Shown here piece after piece: positions 17,059 to 25,184 of a stretch of 64,000 nt of DNA. The position numbers were made by a program, and so were the translations under genes. The notes below the pieces were generated by a model that saw only the letters and a list, made by a program, of their open reading frames with translations, was not told the origin of the DNA and did no database searches. The DNA comes from JANMOK01 sp031415055. GTDB taxonomy: Bacteria > Pseudomonadota > Alphaproteobacteria > Rhodobacterales > Rhodobacteraceae. The DNA lies in contig JANOQZ010000024.1 of assembly GCA_031415055.1 (NCBI GenBank), positions 1-64,000 on the forward strand, given 5' to 3'. Each line of letters begins with the position of its first letter. The first letter of the stretch is position 1.

Positions 17059-19331
17059 GCTGCCTGCTCCCCCTGTTTGTTGTCTGCCGTCGGCTTGGCC
17101 GGACTGGGCAGTGGTTTAATCGGCAATGTCAACACTGCCTCAGCCCCAACGCTGGCACCCTCAGTGAATGGTGGTGCGTCGTTCAACTCAAGCTGCCCGG
17201 CGTGTTCTTCGGCGATTTTTTTGACGATGGAAAGGCCAAGCCCGGTTCCCTTGGATCGGGTGGTGACATAAGGCTCAAACAATCGCGCCCGCTGTGTGGG
17301 AAGCCCGATGCCATTGTCTTGGATGCGCACTGCGATATGCGAGCCACGCGACTGCACAACCACCCGCACTTCAGCGGCAAACGGCAAGTTTGGAAATTTT
17401 TCCCGTCTGGTTTCAATGGCTTCGCATGCATTCTTCAGCAGGTTCGTCATCGCCTGCGAGATCATGGTGGAATCGACATAGGCATGCACGACTAAATCTG
17501 GCGAGTCGAGTTTGATGGTGATGTCGCTTTGTGCGGACTGCTGCAAAATGACCGCGTTGCGCACCAGTTCCATCAGATCAAGGTCCAAACGTTCGGGCGC
17601 GGGCATGCGGGCGAATTTGGAAAACTCGTCAACGATGCGGCCAATATCGTCGGTTTGGCGCACGATCACTTCGGAATATTGCTCCAAATCCTTGCGCCCT
17701 TCGCCAACCAGCGGCCCGAATTTTCGCCGAATACGTTCAGCCGACAATTTTATTGGGGTCAGCGGGTTCTTGATCTCATGCGCAATACGCCGCGCCACAT
17801 CGCCCCAAGCCGCCATACGCTGCGCCGAAACCAGATCGGTCACATCATCAAAGGTCACCACATAGCCTTCCAAAACGCCGTCTTCGCCAACGCGACCGGC
17901 AATGCGGACGTGCAATTCTTCGCTTTTGCCCGCGCGGGTGAGCTGAATTTCGCCCTGCACTTCGGCGTTGTTATTGTCGCGCAGTTTCTGAAACAGAGCG
18001 CTGAATTCGGGCACCATGTCGCCAATGAATTGCCCCAGCGGCGGCTTGTTTTCCAATACCAACAACCGCTTGGCGGCCATATTCATCAATTCAATTTCAC
18101 CCTGATCGTTCAGGCCAATCACACCTGCAGTCACGCTGGTGAGGATCGAATCAAACAACCGTCGCCGCCTTTCGGTTTCGGCATTCGCTTCGAGCAACGC
18201 GTCGCGCTGGCCTTTCACCTGCCGCGTCATCCGATTGAACATCCGCCCCAACATGGCGATTTCGTCGTCGCCGGGTTCCTCGCGTACCTGCACGTCAAAG
18301 TCCCCTGCCCCAACCCGCTGCGCGGCGCCGGCAAGTCTGCCAACCGGGCGCGCCAATCTTTCGGCAAACCAAAGGCCCAACCATATGGCGGCAAGAATAA
18401 CGATCAGGGCAAAGCCAAGGTAAATCAGGCCAAACTCAAACAAAAGCTTGCCGCGATCCGATTCCAGTTGCTGATACAGACCGACAGTCGCCTTGGTGTC
18501 ATCGAGCAAATTCAAAATTTCGCCATCAACATCGCGGGTAACATAAAGCAATCGATCCACATAGGCCGGCAAAAATGCCAAAGCTCTGAATTCGTTGTTG
18601 GGCCAATCTTCGATGACGACAATTTCGCCGTTCAAAGCACGCTCAATCTCGGCGGCAGACGGGGCTTCATAGTCAAACAAATAGCTTTTTTCGCCGCGCG
18701 CATGCAATTCTGCATCGCTGGAAATGACATAGGCTTCGGGCAATTCACGTTGCATTTGTACTTGGCCACGGTTCAACAGGTCGCGCAATTGTGCGGGGGT
18801 AATCAACGGAAAGCGCTGTTTTTGCACATTCAAATACTCGGCCAACACTTTGGTATCGTTTATTAAATTGTCCTTGTGTTCGCGTTCATAGGCTTCTGCC
18901 GCTGTCAGCGATGACCCCAGAACCTGTCGCACGCGATCTGAGAACCAACCCTCAAGGCCAAAATTCAACGTTACCGTGGCAAAAACCGCCACCAGAACCG
19001 TAGGCAGCAGCGCCATCAGCGCGAACACGCCGGTCAAGCGAAGGTGCAACCGCGACCCCGCCGATCTGGCCCGTCGCGCCGCAACCATTTGCGCCACGCG
19101 CTGCGCGACCAAGGCGGCAACCACGAGAACATAAACCAAATCCGCCAGAATAATAAAACGCAGTTGGTTGTTAATCGACGCCCGTTCTACGCCACCCAAC
19201 GACAGAAAGGTCACAATGGCCAAGGCTGGGCCCAAGATCACCAATGAAATTGCATAGGCGTTCTGAAAGCGCCGCTGCCTGCGCGTGGCAACGACCCAAG
19301 TCCAAGCCTTTGTGAGCAATGTCTGTTGCAA
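17055..19331 (-). CDS. ntrY: Membrane sensor histidine kinase NtrY
   Basis: A 758-residue sensor kinase. Three hydrophobic segments lie near residues 26-48, 62-80 and 98-120, then an extracytoplasmic region of about 170 residues and another membrane segment near 300-325. A HAMP domain (AERLARPVGRLAGAAQRVGAGDFDVQV), a PAS domain (DSILTSVTAGVIGLNDQGEIELMN), the HisKA H-box RRIAHEIKNPLTPIKLSAERI and a HATPase domain (NLLKNACEAIE, DNGIGLP, GTGLGLSIV) follow. It phosphorylates NtrX. It overlaps ntrX by 4 bases and follows ntrC after 43 bases. Confidence 0.95.
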   Translation of the reverse strand: MQQTLLTKAWTWVVATRRQRRFQNAYAISLVILGPALAIVTFLSLGGVERASINNQLRFIILADLVYVLVVAALVAQRVAQMVAARRARSAGSRLHLRLTGVFALMALLPTVLVAVFATVTLNFGLEGWFSDRVRQVLGSSLTAAEAYEREHKDNLINDTKVLAEYLNVQKQRFPLITPAQLRDLLNRGQVQMQRELPEAYVISSDAELHARGEKSYLFDYEAPSAAEIERALNGEIVVIEDWPNNEFRALAFLPAYVDRLLYVTRDVDGEILNLLDDTKATVGLYQQLESDRGKLLFEFGLIYLGFALIVILAAIWLGLWFAERLARPVGRLAGAAQRVGAGDFDVQVREEPGDDEIAMLGRMFNRMTRQVKGQRDALLEANAETERRRRLFDSILTSVTAGVIGLNDQGEIELMNMAAKRLLVLENKPPLGQFIGDMVPEFSALFQKLRDNNNAEVQGEIQLTRAGKSEELHVRIAGRVGEDGVLEGYVVTFDDVTDLVSAQRMAAWGDVARRIAHEIKNPLTPIKLSAERIRRKFGPLVGEGRKDLEQYSEVIVRQTDDIGRIVDEFSKFARMPAPERLDLDLMELVRNAVILQQSAQSDITIKLDSPDLVVHAYVDSTMISQAMTNLLKNACEAIETRREKFPNLPFAAEVRVVVQSRGSHIAVRIQDNGIGLPTQRARLFEPYVTTRSKGTGLGLSIVKKIAEEHAGQLELNDAPPFTEGASVGAEAVLTLPIKPLPSPAKPTADNKQGEQAA

Positions 19332-19374
19332 AGCCGTTACAGAATCCGTGACGGAAAACCCAATTGTGGCAATC

Positions 19375-20820
19375 TTACATCATTCGGTTGCCGCGTGTCA
19401 CTCGAATGTCGAGGTCTTTGATCTTTTTGCGCAAGGTATTTCGATTGATCCCCAACAAGTCAGCCGTGCGCACTTGATTGCCGCGCGTCGCCGACAGGGC
19501 AAGGGCAATCAAAGGCAACTCCACCTCTTTCAGAATGCGGTCGTAAAGCCCGTCGGGCGGCAAAGCATCGCCGTGCAGATCGAAATATCGTTTCAAGTGT
19601 TCCTCGACCGAATTGGACAGTTGCTTGTGCCGCACATGCGCCGATTCGCTCGCCGACGTCGGGCGGGCGTTCAGTTCAACATTGACGATCTGTGCGGAAA
19701 TGATGTCGTCCGGACATAGCACCGCCAAACGGCGCATCAAGTTTTCCATCTCGCGCACGTTGCCCGGCCAGTTTTGCTTTTTCAAAATCTCAACTGCGTC
19801 GCTGGAAATTGATTTGCGCGGCAGGCCCTCGGTTTCCGCCAAGCGCAGAAAATGCCGGGCCAGATCGGGAATATCATCCAGCCGTTCACGCACCGGGGGC
19901 AAGCGAATTGGCACTACGTTCAGGCGATAGAACAGATCCTCGCGAAAGCGCCCTTCGTGGATCAAGGCGCGCAAATCTTGGTGGGTTGCCGCAATGATGC
20001 GCACATTGGCCTGCACCGTCGTTCGACCGCCAACCCGGCCAAACTCGCCTTCCTGCAAAACCCGCAACAGGCGCGTTTGCGCTTGAATCGAAAGATCCCC
20101 CACTTCATCCAAAAACAGGGTGCCGCCGTTTGCTTTTTCAAACAATCCGGGCTGGTGATTGTCGGCTTGGCCACCAGAGGCTTCGATACCGAACAATTCG
20201 CCCTCGATCAAATCGACCGGAATCGCTGCAAGACTGGCCACGACAAAAGCACTGTTTTTGCGCTGGCCGAAATTGTGCAAAGCCCGCGCGACCAATTCTT
20301 TCCCTGTACCAGATTCGCCGGAAATCATCACACCAAGGTCGGTATTCATCAGCCGCGCCATGATCCGATACACTTCCTGCATCGCGGCTGATCGGCCAAT
20401 GAGGGGCATGTTGTCTTCGCGGGTTGGCCCGGTATCGGGCACAATATTGCGCGACGTTCGACGCGACAGCGCCTTGGAAACCTGGTTTAAAACCTCACGT
20501 AAATCAAACGGCTTTGGCAGATATTCATAGGCGCCAGATTCGGCCGCGCGGATCGCCGTCATCACGGTGTTTTGCGCACTCATCACAATCACCGGCAGGT
20601 CGGGTCGCCGCTTGCGAATGGCTGGCAACAGATCAAGCGTGTCGCCATCGGGCATCATCACATCGGTCACAACACAATCGCCCTCGCCTTCCTCGATCCA
20701 ACGCCAAAGCGTGGAAACGGTCGAGGTAGAGCGCACACGGCACCCCGCCCGCGTCAGGGCTTGGCTTAGCACCGTGCGAATGGTGCGATCATCATCGGCA
20801 ACTATAACTGTACCTTCCAT
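19375..20820 (-). CDS. ntrC: Nitrogen regulator NtrC lacking the GAFTGA motif
   Basis: A 481-residue response regulator: receiver with Asp53 (CVVTDVMMPDGD), AAA+ domain with Walker A GESGTGKE (168-175) and Walker B TLFLDEVGDL, and a C-terminal Fis-type helix-turn-helix (GNQVRTADLLGINRNTLRKKIKDLDI). The L1 loop reads ELFGIEASGGQADNHQPGLFE (about 208-228), so GAFTGA is missing. In Rhodobacter capsulatus, NtrC also lacks this motif and activates sigma-70 promoters; the same behaviour is inferred here. It overlaps ntrB by 19 bases and forms the NtrBC pair that responds to nitrogen status. Confidence 0.95.
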   Translation of the reverse strand: MEGTVIVADDDRTIRTVLSQALTRAGCRVRSTSTVSTLWRWIEEGEGDCVVTDVMMPDGDTLDLLPAIRKRRPDLPVIVMSAQNTVMTAIRAAESGAYEYLPKPFDLREVLNQVSKALSRRTSRNIVPDTGPTREDNMPLIGRSAAMQEVYRIMARLMNTDLGVMISGESGTGKELVARALHNFGQRKNSAFVVASLAAIPVDLIEGELFGIEASGGQADNHQPGLFEKANGGTLFLDEVGDLSIQAQTRLLRVLQEGEFGRVGGRTTVQANVRIIAATHQDLRALIHEGRFREDLFYRLNVVPIRLPPVRERLDDIPDLARHFLRLAETEGLPRKSISSDAVEILKKQNWPGNVREMENLMRRLAVLCPDDIISAQIVNVELNARPTSASESAHVRHKQLSNSVEEHLKRYFDLHGDALPPDGLYDRILKEVELPLIALALSATRGNQVRTADLLGINRNTLRKKIKDLDIRVTRGNRMM

Positions 20821-21917
20821 GCTTTGCCCTCCGTTTCATTGTTGGCCGCGACATCGCCGACGTGCCAGACAGGCAGCCGAATGGAAAAGACCGTTTTGCC
20901 GGGCTGCGATTCACAGTCAATCACGCCACCGTGGTCGGAAATCAGCTTGGACACCAGCGACAGCCCCAGCCCGGTGCCATTCGCTTTGGTCGTAACGAAG
21001 GGTTCAAAAATATCGCGGATTAAATTGTCCGGCACGCCGGGTCCGTTGTCGGTGAAAGTTATCAACAGCGGCAGGCTTTCCGATTTTTGTCCGGGCAGCG
21101 AAAGTTTCACTCCTGGTCGAAAAGCGGTGCGCACCGTGATGGTTCCGCCAACCTTCGGTGCGGCCTCGGCGGCATTTTTCAACAGGTTCTGTACGACCTG
21201 CAACAATTGATCGGCGTCGCCCGCCACCAAAGGTAGCGACGGATCATATTCCTCGGCAAAACGAATATGGGCGGCAAACCCGGCCTTGGCGGCGCGTTTT
21301 GAACGGTCCAACACGTCGTGGATATTCACTGCATCGCGCTGCGAGGGTCGCAAATCGCCGAATTGTTCGACCTTATCGATCAGCTTGGCAATGCGCCGGG
21401 TTTCTTCTTCGATCAGCCGGGTCAGTTCCTGGTCGCTTTCGTCCAGCGTCATCGCCAACAATTGCGCTGCACCGGAAATTCCCGCCAGCGGATTGCGCAA
21501 TTCATGCGCCAGCATCGCTGCCATACCCGTCACCGATTTCACCGCCGAACGATGATTGAGCGACCGATCCATCCGCTCAGCTATGGCACGCGGGTGCAAC
21601 AGCAGTAAAATGTCGCCTTCGCTTTCTTGGATCGGTGACGCGTGCAAATTGTGCAAAATCGGGGCATGGTCGGCCCAAGAAACCTCGACATTGTGCTGCA
21701 CCACCGAAACCGCCCGACGGCGTGCTTGCGCGATCACATCCATGACCAGCGACGCTTCCCCGACAAAACGATGGAATTGCTTGGTGCGCATCTGTTTCAA
21801 CGAGGTGGCAGCAAAGCTTTCCGCAGCCGAATTGGCCTCGAGAACAAGGTTGTCGCGGCCAATGACAAAGGCCGGGTAGGGAATCGCAGTCCACAAAGCG
21901 TCAAAGCTATTTTGCAT
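20802..21917 (-). CDS. ntrB: Nitrogen-status histidine kinase NtrB
   Basis: A 371-residue soluble kinase/phosphatase. An N-terminal PAS domain (ALWTAIPYPAFVIGRDNLVLEANSAAESF) is followed by the H-box MLAHELRNPLAGISGAAQLL and the HATPase N, G1 and G2 boxes (QNLLKNAAEAAP, DNGPGVPD, GTGLGLSLVSKL). It lacks membrane segments, as expected for a kinase controlled by PII. It is the first gene of the ntr block, divergent from ispDF. In many alphaproteobacteria dusB precedes ntrB; here it does not. Confidence 0.95.
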   Translation of the reverse strand: MQNSFDALWTAIPYPAFVIGRDNLVLEANSAAESFAATSLKQMRTKQFHRFVGEASLVMDVIAQARRRAVSVVQHNVEVSWADHAPILHNLHASPIQESEGDILLLLHPRAIAERMDRSLNHRSAVKSVTGMAAMLAHELRNPLAGISGAAQLLAMTLDESDQELTRLIEEETRRIAKLIDKVEQFGDLRPSQRDAVNIHDVLDRSKRAAKAGFAAHIRFAEEYDPSLPLVAGDADQLLQVVQNLLKNAAEAAPKVGGTITVRTAFRPGVKLSLPGQKSESLPLLITFTDNGPGVPDNLIRDIFEPFVTTKANGTGLGLSLVSKLISDHGGVIDCESQPGKTVFSIRLPVWHVGDVAANNETEGKAWKVQL

Positions 21918-22131
21918 GGCTCACTTCCAATTGGCGACGCTCTCTAATCCGAAAGACGCAACAATAGCGATACATTTTTGGGCAGATTTGTTAATGTTGC
22001 CGCAGATATGTCAATAGATGCTTATTTTATGAGCAATATCTGTCCGATTGTCGAATTTGTCAGGCAGCCACTGGCAAAGTAAATGATAATTGACGGTGGA
22101 CAGGGCACCTGCTCTCTGGTTTTGAAGCGGC

Positions 22132-23274
22132 ATGAAGCTTGCATGTATTATCGTCGCCGCCGGTTCGGGCACCCGCATGGGTGGATCGGTGCCCAAGCAA
22201 TACATGCTTGTAGGCAGCCGGTCGATATTGGCCATGTCTGTCAGTTCCATGCTGGCTGAACCGCGCATTGAAATGGTTCATTGCATCATTCAACCGCAAG
22301 ATATTGATAAATATCGGGAATCTATCTTGACGATTTCCGATCCCCGACTGTGCGAGCCCGTTAGCGGTGGTGAAAGCCGCACCGAATCGGTGTATAAGGG
22401 CCTGTCGGCGCTGGAAAACTTTGGGTTCACCCATGTGCTTGTCCACGATGCGGTGCGGCCTTTTGCTGGCCCATCCGTCATCACGCGGGTCATCGATGCG
22501 CTTAAATACGCCCAAGCGGTGTCGCCGGTTCTGCCCGTAGTCGACACTTTGTGGAAACAGGCGGAATCCACCTACGAAACCATCCCGCGCGAAAACCTAG
22601 CCCGTGCACAAACCCCGCAAGGTTTTGACTTTGCCAAGATACTTGCCGCCCATAAAAATAATCACGCTGATGCACCTGACGATATCGCCATCGCACTGGC
22701 CGCCGGCCTAAGCGTCAATTTCGTTGAAGGCAGCGAAGACAACTACAAAATTACCCGGCCCGTCGATATGGAGCGGGCAAAGCAGAGCTTGCCGATGGAT
22801 ATTCGGGTCGGAACCGGGTTTGACGTGCATGCCTTTGTGCCCGGGACAGAAGTCATCCTGTGCGGGGTGCCGATTGCTCATACCCACAAACTTTCAGGCC
22901 ATTCGGACGCCGATGTAGCAATGCATGCCATCACCGATGCAATTTTCGGCGCCTTGGCTCAAGGCGATATCGGTCGATGGTTTCCTCCGACAGAGGCGCA
23001 ATGGAAAGACGCCGATTCGGCGATATTCCTGCAAAAAGCTGTCGATTTGGCCGCGCAAGCCAATTTGAAAATCAACCACATCGATTGCACCATCATTTGT
23101 GAAATGCCGAAAATCGGCCCGCACGCCAACGCCATGGGCAACCGAATCGCCCAGATATGCGGCATTGCCGTCGACTGTGTCAGCATCAAAGCGACTACAA
23201 CCGAACGCTTAGGTTTCACCGGACGCAAAGAAGGTATCGCCGCTATGGCAAACGCTACTTTGGTGTCGAAATGA
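22132..23274 (+). CDS. ispDF: Bifunctional IspD/IspF (MEP isoprenoid pathway)
   Basis: A 380-residue fusion of 2-C-methyl-D-erythritol 4-phosphate cytidylyltransferase (residues 1 to about 220) and 2-C-methyl-D-erythritol 2,4-cyclodiphosphate synthase (about 222-380), steps 3 and 5 of the MEP pathway. The IspD part shows VAAGSGTRMGGSVPKQY and LVHDAVRPF; the IspF part shows RVGTGFDVHAF (zinc-binding DxH), LSGHSDADVAMHAITDAIFGALAQGDIGRWFPP and KATTTERLGFTGRKEGIAA. The fusion is typical of alphaproteobacteria. Its stop codon overlaps the pgpA start (ATGA). Confidence 0.97.
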   Translation: MKLACIIVAAGSGTRMGGSVPKQYMLVGSRSILAMSVSSMLAEPRIEMVHCIIQPQDIDKYRESILTISDPRLCEPVSGGESRTESVYKGLSALENFGFTHVLVHDAVRPFAGPSVITRVIDALKYAQAVSPVLPVVDTLWKQAESTYETIPRENLARAQTPQGFDFAKILAAHKNNHADAPDDIAIALAAGLSVNFVEGSEDNYKITRPVDMERAKQSLPMDIRVGTGFDVHAFVPGTEVILCGVPIAHTHKLSGHSDADVAMHAITDAIFGALAQGDIGRWFPPTEAQWKDADSAIFLQKAVDLAAQANLKINHIDCTIICEMPKIGPHANAMGNRIAQICGIAVDCVSIKATTTERLGFTGRKEGIAAMANATLVSK

Positions 23275-23759
23275 GCCGATGGATCGCATCGGTTTTTGGC
23301 ATCGGTTACTTGCCCGGCGCACCCGGAACCTGGGGGTCGCTCGCGGCACTGCCATTGGCCTATGCCCTGCATTATTTGGGGTCATTTCCTTTGCTGGCAA
23401 CGACCACGTTCCTGCTGTTTGTCATTGGCTTATGGGCGGCATCTATCGCCATAAAAGACCAAGAAACCCACGATCCTTCATGGATTGTTGTCGATGAAGT
23501 CGTCGGCCAATGGCTTGCTCTCTTCCCGCTATCAGCAGGGCTTTGGCTGATGGCGGCTGATCCGACAATATTCCCCTACCCCGGCTGGATTGTTGGGTTT
23601 CTTGCTTTTCGGTTTTTCGACATCCTAAAACCTTGGCCGGTGTCATGGGCAGACCGGATGGAGACGCCTTTGGGATTGATGTTGGACGATGTGATTGCCG
23701 GCATTTTGGCCTCCTTGGTCGTGCTCGCCGCCGCCAGTTTGGCGCATTCCTTGCTATGA
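23271..23759 (+). CDS. pgpA: Phosphatidylglycerophosphatase A
   Basis: A 162-residue membrane phosphatase that converts phosphatidylglycerol phosphate to phosphatidylglycerol. The family motifs GIGYLPGAPGTWGSLAALPLA (N-terminal), DPSWIVVDEVVGQWLALF (central Asp/Glu metal site) and FLAFRFFDILKPWPVSWAD are all present, with three to four membrane spans. The ATG overlaps the ispDF stop by 4 bases, and the gene itself overlaps pncC by 4 bases, so the three genes form one translationally coupled operon. Confidence 0.95.
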   Translation: MSRWIASVFGIGYLPGAPGTWGSLAALPLAYALHYLGSFPLLATTTFLLFVIGLWAASIAIKDQETHDPSWIVVDEVVGQWLALFPLSAGLWLMAADPTIFPYPGWIVGFLAFRFFDILKPWPVSWADRMETPLGLMLDDVIAGILASLVVLAAASLAHSLL

Positions 23760-24244
23760 CGAACCAACGCAAATTGGTGGCAGAAATCCTTGATCTTTGC
23801 CGCGCCAAAGGCTTGCGTATTGCCACGGCAGAAAGTTGCACGGGCGGTTTGCTTTCGGCGGCATTGACCGAGGTCGCTGGATCATCCGATGTTTTCGAAT
23901 GCGGCTATGTCACCTATTCAAACGCAGCAAAAATGCGCGATTTGAATGTGGAATCAAAGACTCTCAGCAGTTTTGGCGCCGTCAGCGAACAGACCGCTCT
24001 GGCCATGGCCATTGGCGCGGCCGATAGAAGTGGTGCCCGTATTGCTGTGGCGATAACCGGCGTTGCTGGACCGGGTGGCACGGCGGAAAAGCCCGAAGGT
24101 TGGGTTTGCTTCGCCATCGTGTCGCCGGCGACGGAACCAAAAGCTCAAACTATCCCATTTGGACCCATCGGGCGCGAGCAAGTTCGCGCAGCTTCGGTCG
24201 AATTTGCCCTCGCGCTTATGTTGCAGGCCGCAAAAACTGTCTAA
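23756..24244 (+). CDS. pncC: CinA C-terminal domain protein, nicotinamide-nucleotide amidase (PncC-like)
   Basis: A 162-residue single-domain CinA family protein. The family core is clear: RIATAESCTGGLLSAALTEVAGSSDVFECGYVTYSNAAKMRDL (with the catalytic Ser-Cys-Thr region near residues 23-28) and ITGVAGPGGTAEKPEGWVCFAI. Stand-alone proteins of this type deamidate nicotinamide mononucleotide in pyridine nucleotide recycling. It lacks the N-terminal MoaB-like domain of full-length CinA. It is the third gene of the ispDF-pgpA-pncC operon. Confidence 0.92.
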   Translation: MTNQRKLVAEILDLCRAKGLRIATAESCTGGLLSAALTEVAGSSDVFECGYVTYSNAAKMRDLNVESKTLSSFGAVSEQTALAMAIGAADRSGARIAVAITGVAGPGGTAEKPEGWVCFAIVSPATEPKAQTIPFGPIGREQVRAASVEFALALMLQAAKTV

Positions 24245-24359
24245 TGCATTTTTGAAATTTTCCACACAATTGTCGCTAAAATTTACTCCCCCTTAACCCA
24301 ATTCGGAAAACTCTGTGCCCCATGTCCAACCAAGGACGAATTGGGAGCATGCTTTGCAA

Positions 24360-25178
24360 ATGTTGGTCGTAACCGCTTTAGGATCGTGTCGCGTAACAAA
24401 CCCCGTTCGCAAAGCCGTGGCAAAGTATCCGATTATTTTGAATAATTCGCGCGTCTATGGCTATGTTCATTCGGCTGCGGAAGTGGTGCAACAAATCCGA
24501 TTTCTTAAGAATCGTTTCGATATTCCGGCGCAGGCGCACCCGTTACTGATGCCATTGGTCGATGCCATGGTGCACGAAAAAGCAATTCATCGTCGCTCCG
24601 ACATTTACATTGTCGAAATTTCATCGGCCAAAATCGTACGCGTTGGTTCAACTTGCGTGCAGTGGAATCACGTCTGCCGCCATTTCGACCCGTTTCTTGA
24701 TAATCCGCAGCGCGCGAAAACATTTTGGACGCTAGCAAAAAAATCGAATCCAACAGAAAAACGTTCCTTTCTGGACGCCGATCCCGTGTTCCGTCGCTTA
24801 AGCGCAATCGACCAAGATTTGTTGCGCCAGATGGAACTGGAAATTGTCGATGATATTTCGCTGACCATCGACATTGAAACGATCATGCAGGAATTGCCGA
24901 AAGTGTTGTTTGTAACGCATTGCAACCCGCTGCTGCCCACCGGCCAACCGATACCCAGTCGGGCTAAATTCAACGAACTCTTGACCCGTGTTCTGCGCGA
25001 TTGCGGCGCGAATTATTGCGACCCGACCCAGTTGATCGCGCAATTCGGACAAGACAAGGCGATGCGCAACGAACTTGGCAGTCTGACGCATTACACCGAC
25101 GATTTCGAGGCCGCCCTCTTTGCCGACTGGTATCAAACCCACTTGGCGCAAGTGCCGCCAATGGCTCTGGCGGGTTGA
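24360..25178 (+). CDS. Putative SGNH-like protein at the head of the capsule locus
   Basis: I do not recognise a named family with certainty. The 272-residue protein begins with a hydrophobic beta strand and a GSC turn (MLVVTALGSCRVTNPVR), has a mid-protein HCNPLLP segment and ends in DPTQLIAQFGQD...HYTDDFEAALFADWY, a pattern that resembles the Ser, Asn and Asp-x-x-His blocks of SGNH/GSCFA-type hydrolases. No signal peptide is present. The ATG at 24360 has GGGAG 12 bases upstream; an in-frame GTG at 24315 is an alternative. It is 6 bases ahead of a glycosyltransferase gene, so it may modify or acylate polysaccharide, but this is inference. Confidence 0.6.
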   Translation: MLVVTALGSCRVTNPVRKAVAKYPIILNNSRVYGYVHSAAEVVQQIRFLKNRFDIPAQAHPLLMPLVDAMVHEKAIHRRSDIYIVEISSAKIVRVGSTCVQWNHVCRHFDPFLDNPQRAKTFWTLAKKSNPTEKRSFLDADPVFRRLSAIDQDLLRQMELEIVDDISLTIDIETIMQELPKVLFVTHCNPLLPTGQPIPSRAKFNELLTRVLRDCGANYCDPTQLIAQFGQDKAMRNELGSLTHYTDDFEAALFADWYQTHLAQVPPMALAG

Positions 25179-25184
25179 GCGGTC

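Noticed and set aside
17529..18866. 445-codon open frame antisense to ntrY
   Set aside because: It sits opposite a convincing kinase gene, shows no family sequence and is a consequence of codon bias on the real strand.
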